From Pseudomonas xantholysinigenes (GTDB lineage: Bacteria > Pseudomonadota > Gammaproteobacteria > Pseudomonadales > Pseudomonadaceae), in contig NZ_CP077095.1 of NCBI RefSeq assembly GCF_014268885.2, positions 3,415,501 to 3,479,500 of the forward strand: DNA of 64,000 nt, written 5' to 3'. Below are positions 36,126 to 45,937 of this stretch, one piece after another. The notes below the pieces were generated by a model. That model was given only the letters and a program-made list of their open reading frames with translations, had not been told where the DNA came from and ran no database searches. How positions within the stretch are numbered: position 1 is the first letter of the stretch; every line of letters starts with the position of its first letter. The translations under genes and the position numbers were made by a program.

Positions 36126-37408
36126 AATGGCCCCGCACCCTGGCCTCGCGCCTGGCCTTGATCTTCTTCACCGGGCTGGTCCTGGCCTATGGCCTGTCGT
36201 TCAGCCTGCAGGCCTACGAGCGCTATGTCAGCAGCCGCTCGATGATGCTCAGCAACCTGGAGCTGGATGTCTCCACCTCGGTGGCCATCCTCGACCGTCT
36301 GCCCGCCGCCGAGCGCCCGGCCTGGTTGCCGCGCCTGGAACGGCGGACCTACCGCTACCGACTGGACGACGGCCTGTCCGGCGAGGCGATGCCCAGCGAG
36401 AACCCGCCCATGGCCGCCGACTCCATCGTCAAGGCCATCGGCGACCGCTATCGCCTGACGTTCCAGGAAATCCCCGGCCCCAATGCGCATTTCCAGGCCC
36501 ACTTGCGCCTGGCCGATGGTGCGCCGCTGACCATCGACGTCACCCCTGCCTCGGTGCCAGTGGCCACCTGGCTGCCGGTGGTGCTGCTGATCCAACTGGC
36601 GGTGCTGCTGGCCTGCACCTGGATCGCCGTGCGCCTGGCCATCGGCCCATTGACCCGCCTGGTGCAGGCAGTGGACAACCTCGACCCGAACCACCCCGGC
36701 CCGCTGCTCGACGAAAGCGGCCCACGGGAAGTGCGCTACGCTGCGGTGGCCTTCAACGCCTTGCAGGCGCGCATCGCCGCCTACCTCAAGGAGCGCATGC
36801 AGTTGCTGGCGGCGATCTCCCACGACCTGCAAACACCGATCACACGCATGAAACTGCGCGTCGAGCAAATGGACGACGGCCAGGAGCGGGACAAGCTGGC
36901 ACATGACCTCGACGCCATGGAACACCTGGTACGCGAGGGCGTGGCCTATGCCCGCAGCATGGACAGCGGCACCGAGGCGCCGTGCCGGGTCAACCTCGAC
37001 GCATTCCTCGACAGCCTGGTGTTCGACTACCAGGACAGCGGCGCCCGGGTCGATCGCCATGGCAGCGCCCAGGCGACCCTGGAGACCCGGCCCCATGCCC
37101 TGCGACGGGTGCTGGTCAACCTGGTGGACAATGCGCTGAAGTTCGCCGGCTCCGCGCAGTTGGAAGTGGGCCGCGAGCACGGCGTGACCGTGATCCGCGT
37201 GCTCGACGATGGCCCTGGCATCCCCGAGGCGGAACTGGCCGACGTGCTCAAGCCGTTCTACCGGGTCGAGGGCTCGCGCAACCGCAGCACCGGCGGCACC
37301 GGCCTGGGCCTGGCCATCGCCCAGCAGTTGACCCTGGCCATGGGCGGCAGCCTGACCTTGCGCAACCGCGCCGAGGGCGGGTTGTGCGCGCAGGTCGAGC
37401 TGCGCTGA
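36122..37408 (+). CDS. Sensor histidine kinase
   Basis: A 428-residue kinase. TM1 is LALIFFTGLVLAYGLSFSL and TM2 about residues 148-170, around a periplasmic sensor of about 115 residues. HAMP is RLAIGPLTRLVQAVDNL; HisKA has H234 in AAISHDLQTPITRMK. ATPase boxes are VNLVDNALKFA, LDDGPGIPEAEL and GGTGLGLAIAQQL. Second gene of the two-component operon. The signal is unknown. Confidence 0.95.
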   Translation: MKWPRTLASRLALIFFTGLVLAYGLSFSLQAYERYVSSRSMMLSNLELDVSTSVAILDRLPAAERPAWLPRLERRTYRYRLDDGLSGEAMPSENPPMAADSIVKAIGDRYRLTFQEIPGPNAHFQAHLRLADGAPLTIDVTPASVPVATWLPVVLLIQLAVLLACTWIAVRLAIGPLTRLVQAVDNLDPNHPGPLLDESGPREVRYAAVAFNALQARIAAYLKERMQLLAAISHDLQTPITRMKLRVEQMDDGQERDKLAHDLDAMEHLVREGVAYARSMDSGTEAPCRVNLDAFLDSLVFDYQDSGARVDRHGSAQATLETRPHALRRVLVNLVDNALKFAGSAQLEVGREHGVTVIRVLDDGPGIPEAELADVLKPFYRVEGSRNRSTGGTGLGLAIAQQLTLAMGGSLTLRNRAEGGLCAQVELR

Positions 37409-37439
37409 ATCCACAGCTGCGACCGCCGATCAGACGCTC

Positions 37440-37563
37440 TCCTGTAGGAGCGGCCTTGTGCCGCGAAAGGGCTGCGCAGCTGCCCCAGGGATTCAGCATT
37501 GAAGCAAGAATCGCTGGGGCCGCTACGCGCCCCTTTCGCGACACAAGGCCGCTCCTACAGGGG
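37440..37563. repeat. REP-like palindrome pair
   Basis: Convergent copies of the GTAGGAGCGGCCTTGTG family flank a GGGGCAGCTGC-type stem, directly after the kinase gene. The rest of the gap to 37665 shows no gene. Confidence 0.8.
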
Positions 37564-37665
37564 TTGCGCAAAGCCTCGAAGCGGGGCCAACAAAGCAAGA
37601 TCGTTCAAGCCGCCGACGCCCTGCTCTGGCATGCTGGCCTGCCCTGTCGATTCGTTGCCGCCTTC

Positions 37666-38364
37666 ATGTCCAGCCCACCCCTCGCCCGCCACGCCTTCCT
37701 CCAAGGCGCCATCGCCATCCTGCCATTGTCCCTGGCCGTCGCGCCCTGGGGCCTGCTGGCCGGTTCCATGGCCATCGAAGCCAACCTCAGCGCCTGGCAA
37801 GGCCAGGGACTATCGGCCATCGTCTTCGCCGGCGCCGCGCAGCTGGTGGCTATCGGCATGCTCAAGGGCGGCGCCAACCTGTTCTCGATCCTGCTCACCA
37901 CCTTGCTGCTGACCTCGCAGCACCTGCTCTACGGGCTGTCGATGCGCCCCGTGCTGTCGGGGCTGCCGACTCGCTGGCGGCTGGGCCTGGGCTTTCTGCT
38001 CACCGATGAGTTCTTCGCCCTGACCAGCCACCACGACCAGCAGCAGTTCAACCGCTGGTACGCCCTGGGCGTCGGGCTGACCTTCTACGTGGCGTGGAAC
38101 CTGTTCACCCTGGCCGGCATCATCCTCGGCCAGAACATCCCGCATCTCGACCAACTGGGCCTGGATTTCTCCATTGTCGCCACCTTCGTCGCACTGATCG
38201 CGCCACTGGTGCGCAACCTGCCAACGCTGGTGTGCGTGGCGGTGTCGCTGTTCTGCTCGGTACTGTTCAGCTACTGGCACTGGGAAACCGCCCTGGTCGC
38301 CGCCGGCCTGCTGGGCATGGCCGCTGGGTTCGTCTATCAGAAATTTTCCGGAGCCCGCTCATGA
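37666..38364 (+). CDS. azlC: AzlC branched-chain amino acid exporter, large subunit
   Basis: A 232-residue membrane protein with five to six helices. AzlC marks are FLQGAIAILPLSLAVAPWGLLAGSMA, AIVFAGAAQLVAIGML, LTSQHLLYGLSMRP and FLLTDEFFALTS. With AzlD it exports branched-chain amino acids and analogues. ATG 37666 is the first start giving the typical N-terminus. It overlaps azlD in ATGA. Confidence 0.93.
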   Translation: MSSPPLARHAFLQGAIAILPLSLAVAPWGLLAGSMAIEANLSAWQGQGLSAIVFAGAAQLVAIGMLKGGANLFSILLTTLLLTSQHLLYGLSMRPVLSGLPTRWRLGLGFLLTDEFFALTSHHDQQQFNRWYALGVGLTFYVAWNLFTLAGIILGQNIPHLDQLGLDFSIVATFVALIAPLVRNLPTLVCVAVSLFCSVLFSYWHWETALVAAGLLGMAAGFVYQKFSGARS

Positions 38365-38675
38365 TCTGGCTGCTGATCTGCGCCATGGGCGCGGTGGTAT
38401 TCCTCAACCGCTACGCCTTTCTCGAACCACGCCTGCCACTGCGCCTGAGCTCCAACGCGCGGCAGTTCCTCGGCTTCGCCGTGCCCGGCATGCTCACGGC
38501 CATCTGCGGGCCGATCATCTTCCTGCCCGGGCATCAGCTTGAACTGAGCCCGCTCAACCCTTACCTGCTTGGCGCGCTGGTGGCCATCGGCCTGGTGCTG
38601 TTGACCCGCAGCGTGTTGCTGAGCATGCTGGCGAGCATGTTGATCTTCTTCCTCCTGCGCAGCTGGCTGGCATGA
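38361..38675 (+). CDS. azlD: AzlD branched-chain amino acid exporter, small subunit
   Basis: A 104-residue membrane protein with four helices (IWLLICAMGAVVFLNRYAFL, GFAVPGMLTAICGPIIF, LGALVAIGLVLLTRS, LSMLASMLIFFLLRSWL). Overlaps azlC and the following AraC gene by 4 bp each, so all three form one translationally coupled operon. Confidence 0.92.
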   Translation: MIWLLICAMGAVVFLNRYAFLEPRLPLRLSSNARQFLGFAVPGMLTAICGPIIFLPGHQLELSPLNPYLLGALVAIGLVLLTRSVLLSMLASMLIFFLLRSWLA

Positions 38676-39508
38676 ACACGCCCCTGCGCGAACAGACCCA
38701 CCTGTGGCAGGCGCCGGCCCTCGGCGATGTCGAGATGCTGCACGCTCGCTATTTCCAGCAGCGCTTCGCCCCGCATGTGCACGAAGGCTATGTGTTCACC
38801 GTGATCGAGTCTGGTGCCCAGCGCTTCTGGCACCGTGGCAACGAGCACCTGGCGCCAGTGGGCAGCATGGTGCTGATCAACCCCGACGAACTGCACACCG
38901 GCGCCACGGCTCATGAGGCCGGCTGGCGCTACCGTGGCTTCTACCCCGAGCACGCGCGGGTCACCGGGGTGCTCGACGAACTGGAACTGGGCCGCCATGG
39001 CCTGCCCCGCTTCAAGGACAGCGTGATCCAGGACCCGGCCCTGGCCGCCGCGTTCAGCCACCTGCACCGGCTGTCCGAAACCGGCGCCAGCGCCCTGGAG
39101 CAACAGACTGCCTGGCGCCAGGCCGTGCTGGCGCTGGTGCAGCGCCATGGCCACTGCGCCGAACCGGCCGCGCCCGGCAACGAGCCGCTGGCCGTGGCCC
39201 GCGCCCGTGAGTTGCTGGAAAGCCAGTTGGCCGACCCGCCGTCGCTGGAAGCGCTGGCCGCGGCGGTGAACCTGTCACCCTTTCACTTCGCCCGGGTGTT
39301 CCGCCAGGCCACCGGCCTGCCGCCCCATGCCTGGCTCAAGCAGCGTCGCCTGGCGCGGGCACGGGAGCTGCTGAAAAGCGGCCAGCCGGCCCTGGAGGTC
39401 GCCTTCATGCTCGGCTTTGCCGACCAGAGCCACCTGAGCCGCCAGTTCAAGCAGGCCTACGGGGTCACCCCCGGGGCCTATCGCCAGGCCTGCCTCAACC
39501 TGGCATAG
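38672..39508 (+). CDS. AraC-family regulator linked to azlCD
   Basis: A 278-residue regulator with an N-terminal cupin (about 1-140: YFQQRFAPHVHEGYVFTVI, GSMVLINPDELHTG) and C-terminal double HTH (about 180-278: PSLEALAAAVNLSPFHFARVF, ATGLPPHAWLKQRRLARARELL, FADQSHLSRQFKQAYGVTPGAYR). Co-encoded with azlCD by ATGA overlap, so it probably controls amino-acid export. Its 3' end overlaps the convergent AraC gene by 14 bp. Confidence 0.93.
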   Translation: MNTPLREQTHLWQAPALGDVEMLHARYFQQRFAPHVHEGYVFTVIESGAQRFWHRGNEHLAPVGSMVLINPDELHTGATAHEAGWRYRGFYPEHARVTGVLDELELGRHGLPRFKDSVIQDPALAAAFSHLHRLSETGASALEQQTAWRQAVLALVQRHGHCAEPAAPGNEPLAVARARELLESQLADPPSLEALAAAVNLSPFHFARVFRQATGLPPHAWLKQRRLARARELLKSGQPALEVAFMLGFADQSHLSRQFKQAYGVTPGAYRQACLNLA

Positions 39509-40274
39509 CCGCCCGCGCCCAGGCGCCGGGCGTCAAACCGGTCATGCCGCGAAAGAAAGCGATGAAAGCGCTGTCGCTGGCAAAACCCAGTTCATCGGTG
39601 ATCGCCCCCAAGGGCCGTTGCAGTGCCAACTGCTCCACCGCGCGCAACAGGCGCCACTGCTGCCGCCATTGCTGATAGGACATCCCGGTGTCGCGCCTGA
39701 GCAGGCGGCTGATGGTCTTTTCGCTGGCCCCCACCTGGCCCGCCAGCTCACCCAGCGTTGGCGGCAAACGGTCCAACTGCTCCACCAGCCGAGCCAAGCG
39801 GCGGTCACTCGGCAATGGCAGGAACATCGGCTGGCGCGGCGCCTGCCGCAGTTCGTCCAGGCACAACGCCAGCAGATGCGCGCTGCCGCCGCGGTCCCAG
39901 GCCGTGTCGAACGGTGCCTGGGCCATGCGTTCGAACAATTCGCGCAGCAACGCATTGACGCTGAGGATCGTGACTTGCGCGGGCATGCCTTTGCATAACG
40001 CTGCGGTGAAGTACAGCGAGCGGTAGTCCACGGTCTCGCGCATCCGCGCCCGATGCTCGAGCCCCGCCGGGATCCACGCCGCCTGCGTCGGTGGCAACAG
40101 ACACAAATGCCCAGGCGTCTCGATTCGCACGCAGCCCTGACGAGTGAAAAGCAACTGGCCGCGACGATGGCAGTGGTGCCCTGAGTCGTGGTCGCCCAAG
40201 GCCGAGCAGATACCCAGCACGGGCACGGCGAAGGCGTCGGGGTCAAAAGGTGAGTCCGGGTCCAGCCAGGCCAT
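39495..40274 (-). CDS. AraC-family regulator (NimR-like) beside an MFS pump
   Basis: A 259-residue regulator. The N-terminal cupin has HHCHRRGQLLFTRQGCVRI and PPTQAAWIPAGLEHRARM; the C-terminal HTH has PTLGELAGQVGASEKTISRLL, YQQWRQQWRLLRAVEQLAL and ELGFASDSAFIAFFRGMTGLTPG. This layout resembles E. coli NimR, which controls a divergent exporter. ATG 40274 is preferred; a longer reading to 40328 needs TTG. Divergent from the MFS gene at 40380, its likely target. Confidence 0.9.
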   Translation of the reverse strand: MAWLDPDSPFDPDAFAVPVLGICSALGDHDSGHHCHRRGQLLFTRQGCVRIETPGHLCLLPPTQAAWIPAGLEHRARMRETVDYRSLYFTAALCKGMPAQVTILSVNALLRELFERMAQAPFDTAWDRGGSAHLLALCLDELRQAPRQPMFLPLPSDRRLARLVEQLDRLPPTLGELAGQVGASEKTISRLLRRDTGMSYQQWRQQWRLLRAVEQLALQRPLGAITDELGFASDSAFIAFFRGMTGLTPGAWARAAMPG

Positions 40275-40379
40275 GGGCGATGTGTCCGATTTCGACGATA
40301 AACTGTTCAGTTCGCGATAATAGTCCAACCGCTTGCCCCCCTACCATCTCCGGCCCTTCTCGCCCAAGGCGTCGATACC

Positions 40380-41501
40380 ATGCTTTCCCGATCCTGGCTG
40401 GCCCTGGCCAGTGCCCTGCTGATGTTCCCGCAAATTGCCGAGACCCTTTACAGCCCGGCCCTGGTTTCGCTGGCCGAACATTTTGCCGTGAACGCCGCCC
40501 AGGCGTCGCTGACCCTGTCGCTGTATTTCGTGGCGTTCGCCGCCGGCGTGCTGGCCTGGGGGCGCCTGTCCGACCTGTGGGGCCGGCGCCCAGCCATGCT
40601 CGCGGGGTTGCTGTTGTACAGCGTCGCCGCCCTGGCCGCGCTGCTGGCCGACAATTTCAGCCAACTGCTGGCCGCCCGAATCGTGGCAGCCTTTGCCGCT
40701 GCGGTGGGCTCGGTGGTGACCCAGACCGTGCTGCGCGACCGTCACCAGGGCGCCGAACTGGCCCGGGTATTCTCGCTGCTTGGCGCCTGCCTGGCCCTCA
40801 GCCCGGCCCTGGGCCTGCTCGGCGGAGCCTGGCTGGATAACGTGCTTGGCTACCAGGGCGTGCTGGCCGGCCAATTGCTGATGGCCACGATATTGCTGGC
40901 CTGGACCTGGCGCTGCCTGCCGGAAACCCGCCCCGGCCGATGCACGGCCCCGGCGCTCGGCCAACTGCTCTGGCGCCTGCTCGTCGACCGCCGCATCCAG
41001 CAGGCCTGCGCCCTGGTGGCCGTGTTCAACATCAGCGTGTTCAGTTGGTACAGCTTGGCGCCGTTTATCTTCGAGCGGCTCGGCGCCAGCGCCTGGATGG
41101 GGTATTCCGGCCTTGCCCTGGCAGGTGGCGCGTTGCTCGGCGCACAGCTCAACGACAGGTTGCTGCGCCGAGGGATCAGCATGCAGCGCCTGTTGCGCCT
41201 GGCCTGCCTGCTCGACCTGCTGGCAGCCCTGGCCATGTTGGCGTTGGCCAACAGCCTGTGGGCGGTCGCCGCCATGCTGCTGGTGATGGTTGCCTTTGCC
41301 ATGGCCATCCCGCTGGTGCTCGGCTCGGCCCTGGTCGACTACGGCGATTGTCGCGGCAGTGCCGGGGCGCTGTTCGGGCTGCTCTATTATCTGCAGATCG
41401 GCCTGGGATTGATGCTGGTGGGGGCCGCCCAGGCCCTGGCGGCGACACTGCTGGCCTGCGCGCTGCTGGCCTGCTTGCTGGCCGTTGGCTACCGCGCCTG
41501 A
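40380..41501 (+). CDS. MFS multidrug-type exporter (Bcr/CflA-like)
   Basis: A 373-residue transporter with about twelve helices. The motif A-like loop is WGRLSDLWGRRPAM after helix 2; motif C-like GLLGGAWLD lies near helix 5. N-terminal ALVSLAEHFAVNAAQASLTLSLYF is typical of the Bcr/CflA and MdtL group. Divergent from an AraC regulator, an arrangement that suggests inducible drug or metabolite export. Confidence 0.88.
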   Translation: MLSRSWLALASALLMFPQIAETLYSPALVSLAEHFAVNAAQASLTLSLYFVAFAAGVLAWGRLSDLWGRRPAMLAGLLLYSVAALAALLADNFSQLLAARIVAAFAAAVGSVVTQTVLRDRHQGAELARVFSLLGACLALSPALGLLGGAWLDNVLGYQGVLAGQLLMATILLAWTWRCLPETRPGRCTAPALGQLLWRLLVDRRIQQACALVAVFNISVFSWYSLAPFIFERLGASAWMGYSGLALAGGALLGAQLNDRLLRRGISMQRLLRLACLLDLLAALAMLALANSLWAVAAMLLVMVAFAMAIPLVLGSALVDYGDCRGSAGALFGLLYYLQIGLGLMLVGAAQALAATLLACALLACLLAVGYRA

Positions 41502-41561
41502 GCGTTCCGGCAGCCGCGCTGGCCGCTGCTACACTCAAGGGGCTGAACGGAGGAACCCGCC

Positions 41562-41789
41562 ATGTCCGAACGAGAGATCACCACCCTGATCACCCTGATG
41601 AACCAGCGTCAGGCCTGCCTGAGCAGCGCCTGCAAGGAAATCGCCGACTGGATCGACCGTCAGGGCGACATACCCGCTGCGGGTAAGATCCGCGCCAGCC
41701 TGAAGGCCCTGGAGGCCGAGGACGCCCAGGTGCGCAAGACCCTGACCTCACTGAACATCGAGCGGCCGCTGCCCAGGTTCCGTAGTTGA
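41562..41789 (+). CDS. Small helical protein of unknown function
   Basis: A 75-residue soluble protein predicted as two helices (EITTLITLMNQRQACLSSAC; KIRASLKALEAEDAQVRKTL) separated by a turn. GGAGGAAC precedes the ATG by about 6 bases, a strong ribosome site. No family recognised. Confidence 0.75.
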   Translation: MSEREITTLITLMNQRQACLSSACKEIADWIDRQGDIPAAGKIRASLKALEAEDAQVRKTLTSLNIERPLPRFRS

Positions 41790-41790
41790 T

Positions 41791-41880
41791 GGGGCTGCTT
41801 TGCAGGGCGCTCCTACAGGAGATCGTAACCCCCTTGTAGGAGCGGCCTCGTGCCGCGAACGAGGCGCAACGCGCCCCCGA
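41791..41880. repeat. REP-like palindrome pair
   Basis: Inverted CGCTCCTACAGGAG and GTAGGAGCGGCCTCGTG units between the 75-residue protein gene and the convergent copper-chaperone gene. Confidence 0.7.
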
Positions 41881-41887
41881 GCTACTC

Positions 41888-42370
41888 TCAGTGATTCATG
41901 TGCATATGGTCATGCCCGGCGCCGGCCTCGGCGTTGAGCGCGCGTACCGGTGCCTGTACCTGCAGGGTTTCCTTCACGCCCTTGGCATCCTCGATGGTCA
42001 GGGTCAGCGCTACCTGCTCGCCTTCCTTGACCTGCTGGTTCAAGCCCATCAGCATCACGTGGTAGCCGTTCGGATCCAGGGTCACCGCCTTGCCGGCCGG
42101 CAACTCGACCGCCTTGACTTCACGCATGCCCATCACGTCGCCGTTCATGGTCATCTCGTGCACCTGCACGGTCTTGGCCACCGGCGAAGCCACGCCCACC
42201 AGCTTGCTGTCGCTGCTGGCGGTGAGGGTCATGAAGGCGCCGGTGGCGTGCTGCTGCGGCACGCTGGCGCGCACCCAGGCATCGCTCACGGTGGTCTGGG
42301 CCAGGGCTGGCAAGGTCAGGCCCAGCAGGGCCAGGGCGGCCAGGCCGCGCTTGATCGGTTGCATCGACAT
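41888..42370 (-). CDS. Periplasmic copper chaperone PCuAC
   Basis: A 160-residue secreted protein delivering Cu(I) to cytochrome oxidase. Signal peptide about 1-25 (GLAALALLGLTLPALA). The copper motif is VQVHEMTMNGDVMGMREV followed by PNGYHVMLMGL, the H-M...H-x-M set. The C-terminal tail GHDHMHMNH is also copper-binding. ATG at 42370 directly follows the Sco stop codon; ATG 42364 is an equal alternative. Works with the adjacent Sco protein. Confidence 0.93.
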   Translation of the reverse strand: MSMQPIKRGLAALALLGLTLPALAQTTVSDAWVRASVPQQHATGAFMTLTASSDSKLVGVASPVAKTVQVHEMTMNGDVMGMREVKAVELPAGKAVTLDPNGYHVMLMGLNQQVKEGEQVALTLTIEDAKGVKETLQVQAPVRALNAEAGAGHDHMHMNH

Positions 42371-42979
42371 TCAGCAGATCTCCATCAGGGTAACCAGATC
42401 CTCGGCGCATTCCTTGGCGTTCAGGGAATGCCCCAGGCTCAGGCGCAGGGTGCTACGCGTATCGTAGACGTAGCTGGTGGACGAGTGAGAGATGGTGTAG
42501 GTGTCGCCGGCCGGAACCTTCTCGTAGAACACCTTGAACTCCCGGGCCACCGCATCGATTTCCTCGGGGGTGCCGGTCAGGGCGACGATCGACGGATCGA
42601 AGGCCTTGACGTAGGCGTCTAGCACCTCGGGGGTGTCGCGCTCCGGATCCAGGGTGATGAACACCGGCTGGAACAGGTCGCGATCACGGCCACGGAGGAT
42701 CTTGCGAATCTGCGCCACCCGCGCCATGGCGGTCGGGCAGACGGCCGGGCACTGGGTGAAGCCGAAGAAGATCATCGGCATCGACCCGTAGAAGCTCGAC
42801 AGGGTCCGCTCGTTGCCTTGCGTGTCCTTGAGCTTGAACTTGCGCCCAAGGATCTCGTTGCTCATGTTCTTGCCGTACTTGAAGTCCAGGCCCCGGGCCG
42901 GGCTGCAGCCCGCCAGCAGGCCAAGGCCCAGTACGCCCATCCCGGCGACAACCGCGCGCCGGGTCAACAGATCATTCAT
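42371..42979 (-). CDS. Sco1/SenC copper-transfer lipoprotein
   Basis: A 202-residue thioredoxin-fold lipoprotein. Lipobox LLAGC gives Cys25. The copper ligands C77 and C81 are in FTQCPAVCPTAM, and a His lies in YTISHSSTSYV. DPERDTPEVLDAYVKAF is the conserved Sco helix. It loads or reduces the CuA site of cytochrome c oxidase. ATG 42979 places the signal correctly. Operon with PCuAC. Confidence 0.93.
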   Translation of the reverse strand: MNDLLTRRAVVAGMGVLGLGLLAGCSPARGLDFKYGKNMSNEILGRKFKLKDTQGNERTLSSFYGSMPMIFFGFTQCPAVCPTAMARVAQIRKILRGRDRDLFQPVFITLDPERDTPEVLDAYVKAFDPSIVALTGTPEEIDAVAREFKVFYEKVPAGDTYTISHSSTSYVYDTRSTLRLSLGHSLNAKECAEDLVTLMEIC

Positions 42980-43167
42980 GGAACCATCCTTTACAGGGAA
43001 GGTGCCGACCCCTGGGATGGGCCGGCCAGAAAACCGGGGCATTCTGTCACGCCCCCCCCACCCCATCTACCCGACTTAGGCGCAATCGGGCTGCAGCCCT
43101 TTGAATACGGGGCGCGACCGGTTGTCGCAGGGGTTGAATTGGTAACAGTTTATTGCTAGATGCCAAC

Positions 43168-43872
43168 TCAGCCGCGCAACCTGTCCATACGCCGGGCGAT
43201 CGCGGGGCAGCCGTTCAGGTCGACGGCCTTCTGCCAGAACTCCCGGCGCGCCGGGCTGTTCCGCTCAGCGGCGTAACCGAGCAGCCGGTAAAGTTCAGCC
43301 TGATAGGACGGCGCGGTGCCCCATTGCAACTGGATGTCTTTCGGGTCCTGCTTGACACACTCCAGCGTCACCGCCGGTTGCGGATAGTAGCCCGTGAACT
43401 GGGAGAAATCGGCCAGCGCCTTGCTCAGCGCGGGTGCGTAGGCAGGCCCGTCGACATACCCCATGCATTGGTTGGCGATCCGCAAAGCCGCTGGCGCGAA
43501 GCCTTGCTCCAGGCTCGAGGCCAACAGCGTGCATTGCGCAGGATCGTCAAGCACCGCCGCATCCGGCTGATAGACGAACAGGTAGAGCGCCATACGGTAC
43601 TGGGCCACGGCATGGCCCGCATCGACTGCGCGCTGCAGCTGTGCCAGCGCCGGCGTCCATTCACCGCGCAACTGGCTCAGACGCGGTTCCAGGTCCTGGG
43701 CTGAAGCGCCTTCGGCCAGCTGTTGGATCATTCGCATCATCTGCGGCTCGATAGCGTCGAGGCGGGCAACGGCCTGGCGGTAATCGGTCTCGCTGTTGCC
43801 TGGAGGCTGGTACGCCCCCAGTACCTGGGTCGAAAGCATCAGGGTAAACAGCGCGGCAAGGGAGCGCTTCAT
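43168..43872 (-). CDS. Secreted helical-repeat (Sel1-like) protein
   Basis: A 234-residue exported protein (signal KRSLAALFTLMLSTQVLGA). The mature part is alpha-helical with repeat-like segments (LAQLQRAVDAGHAVAQYRMAL; LASSLEQGFAPAALRIANQ; YRLLGYAAERNSPARREFW), resembling Sel1/TPR arrays. Three to four Cys may pair. AAGGA lies 8 bases before ATG 43872, favouring it over 43881. Function unknown. The gap to the Sco gene contains no other gene. Confidence 0.78.
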   Translation of the reverse strand: MKRSLAALFTLMLSTQVLGAYQPPGNSETDYRQAVARLDAIEPQMMRMIQQLAEGASAQDLEPRLSQLRGEWTPALAQLQRAVDAGHAVAQYRMALYLFVYQPDAAVLDDPAQCTLLASSLEQGFAPAALRIANQCMGYVDGPAYAPALSKALADFSQFTGYYPQPAVTLECVKQDPKDIQLQWGTAPSYQAELYRLLGYAAERNSPARREFWQKAVDLNGCPAIARRMDRLRG

Positions 43873-43912
43873 ACCGAGCATCCTTGTTCAGTCGAATGGA
43901 AGTAGCTCAACG

Positions 43913-43988
43913 CATCGCGGGGCAAGCTCGCACCCGCGCCTGGACGGCACTCGAGCCAGGCGTGGGTGCGGGCTTGCCCCGCGATGGA
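43913..43988. repeat. Long inverted repeat between convergent-spaced genes
   Basis: Arms CATCGCGGGGCAAGCTCGCACCC and GGGTGCGGGCTTGCCCCGCGATG with a loop of about 30 bases. It is a third REP-like type, distinct from the two common families here, and could serve as terminator of nfuA. Confidence 0.8.
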
Positions 43989-43998
43989 GAAACACGCC

Positions 43999-44592
<594 letters not shown>

Positions 44593-44640
44593 TCACAGAC
44601 TTGCCGGCAGTGTACGCCAACCCGGCCCTCGAACAAAGTC

Positions 44641-45675
44641 CTAGTAATTGACTCGGGAAAGCGCCAGCGCCGGCTTCTGCGCCGATCGCGCGGCGAATAC
44701 GGCCTTGAGCCGCCCATACAGGCTACGTTCCAGCCAGTGGTAGCTGAGCCACGACATTAGTCCGATTGACGGCACGCACAAGGCGAACACCAGGTACGGG
44801 TTCAGGCCCAACTGCTCGCTGGCGAACAACCCGCCATACAGCACCAGAACATGCACCAGGTACACCGAGTACGAACAGTCCCCCAGCGCCTTGAGCACCC
44901 GGTTGCCCTTGAAATACGGCTCCAGGGCGATGAACGCCAGCACCACCAGCGCGCTGGGCACTCCCCAGTGCAGCAAGCGCGGTGAGGCACCCAAGTAGTA
45001 CAGCGCCACCACGGCCAGCGCCAGCAGCCCCAGCGGCAGCCACAGCCCCTCGCGCACCAGGCCACGGCGGTAGAGCACGCCGATGCCGATGCCGAGCAAA
45101 AACTCGTAGACGATGTCGTTGTGGTAGAAGCGGCTGAGCACGCCCAGGCGCCCCAGCGCTTCGCTGACCAGCAGCAATGCCGCGGTGACCAGCAGCAAGT
45201 GATGGCGCTGGCGCACCAGCAAGGCCAGGCCGAACAGCAGGTAGAAGAACATCTCGAAATTCAGCGTCCAGCCAACGTTGAGGGTCGGGTACAGCCCATA
45301 GCCACCGGGGTTCTCGGCGGGAATGAACAGCAGCGACAACAGCAGGTGCTGCCACTCGAACACCTGGTGCGGCATCCAGCGGCTGGCGATCAGCATCAGC
45401 ACGGCCATCAGCAGGCTGTAGAACCAATAGGCGGGGACGATGCGCAAGGCGCGGTTGAGCAGGAATTGCCCGGGGGCGATGGTTTTGTCGCGGGTCGACA
45501 AGTAGATCACCAGCCCACTGATGACGAAGAACAGGTCCACCCCCACCGCACCGCGGTCGGCGAGCAGTTGGCCGATGGGGCCGGTGGATTGGAAGTCGAA
45601 GAAGATCTGCCTGAAGTGGTGGCAAACCACCAACCAGGCGGCAAAAGCCCGGAGCGCCTGAAGCGAATACAGCAT
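44641..45675 (-). CDS. Acyltransferase-3 (OafA-type) membrane protein
   Basis: A 344-residue integral protein with about ten helices. N-terminal LQALRAFAAWLVVCHHF carries the family His, and GAVGVDLFFVISGLVIYLS is the second signature. Such enzymes add acetyl or acyl groups to surface polysaccharide or other acceptors. Acceptor unknown. No neighbouring polysaccharide genes are visible. Confidence 0.93.
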   Translation of the reverse strand: MLYSLQALRAFAAWLVVCHHFRQIFFDFQSTGPIGQLLADRGAVGVDLFFVISGLVIYLSTRDKTIAPGQFLLNRALRIVPAYWFYSLLMAVLMLIASRWMPHQVFEWQHLLLSLLFIPAENPGGYGLYPTLNVGWTLNFEMFFYLLFGLALLVRQRHHLLLVTAALLLVSEALGRLGVLSRFYHNDIVYEFLLGIGIGVLYRRGLVREGLWLPLGLLALAVVALYYLGASPRLLHWGVPSALVVLAFIALEPYFKGNRVLKALGDCSYSVYLVHVLVLYGGLFASEQLGLNPYLVFALCVPSIGLMSWLSYHWLERSLYGRLKAVFAARSAQKPALALSRVNY

Positions 45676-45734
45676 GAATAACCCTGCGTTGGCCGGTGCG
45701 TTGAGGCCTCGGCAATCAGGCTATCGCCATCGCG

Positions 45735-45860
45735 GGGTAGGAGCGGCCTTGTGCCGCGAAAGGGCCGCTGCGCGGCCCCGGCAATCTTTGCAGCGTTGCT
45801 GAAGGCCCCTGGGGCTGCTTTGCAGCCCTTTCGCGGCACAAGGCCGCTCCTACCCCGGTG
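45735..45860. repeat. REP-like palindrome pair
   Basis: Inverted copies of GTAGGAGCGGCCTTGTGCCG and CGGCACAAGGCCGCTCCTAC around a GGGGCCG-type stem; between the acyltransferase start and cti end. Confidence 0.85.
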
Positions 45861-45937
45861 ATGGCTGCAGAGCCATTTCAACCGAAACCATCCAGCAGTT
45901 CCGACCACGGCAGGCCGGGAAAGTCCCGGTCAACCGA

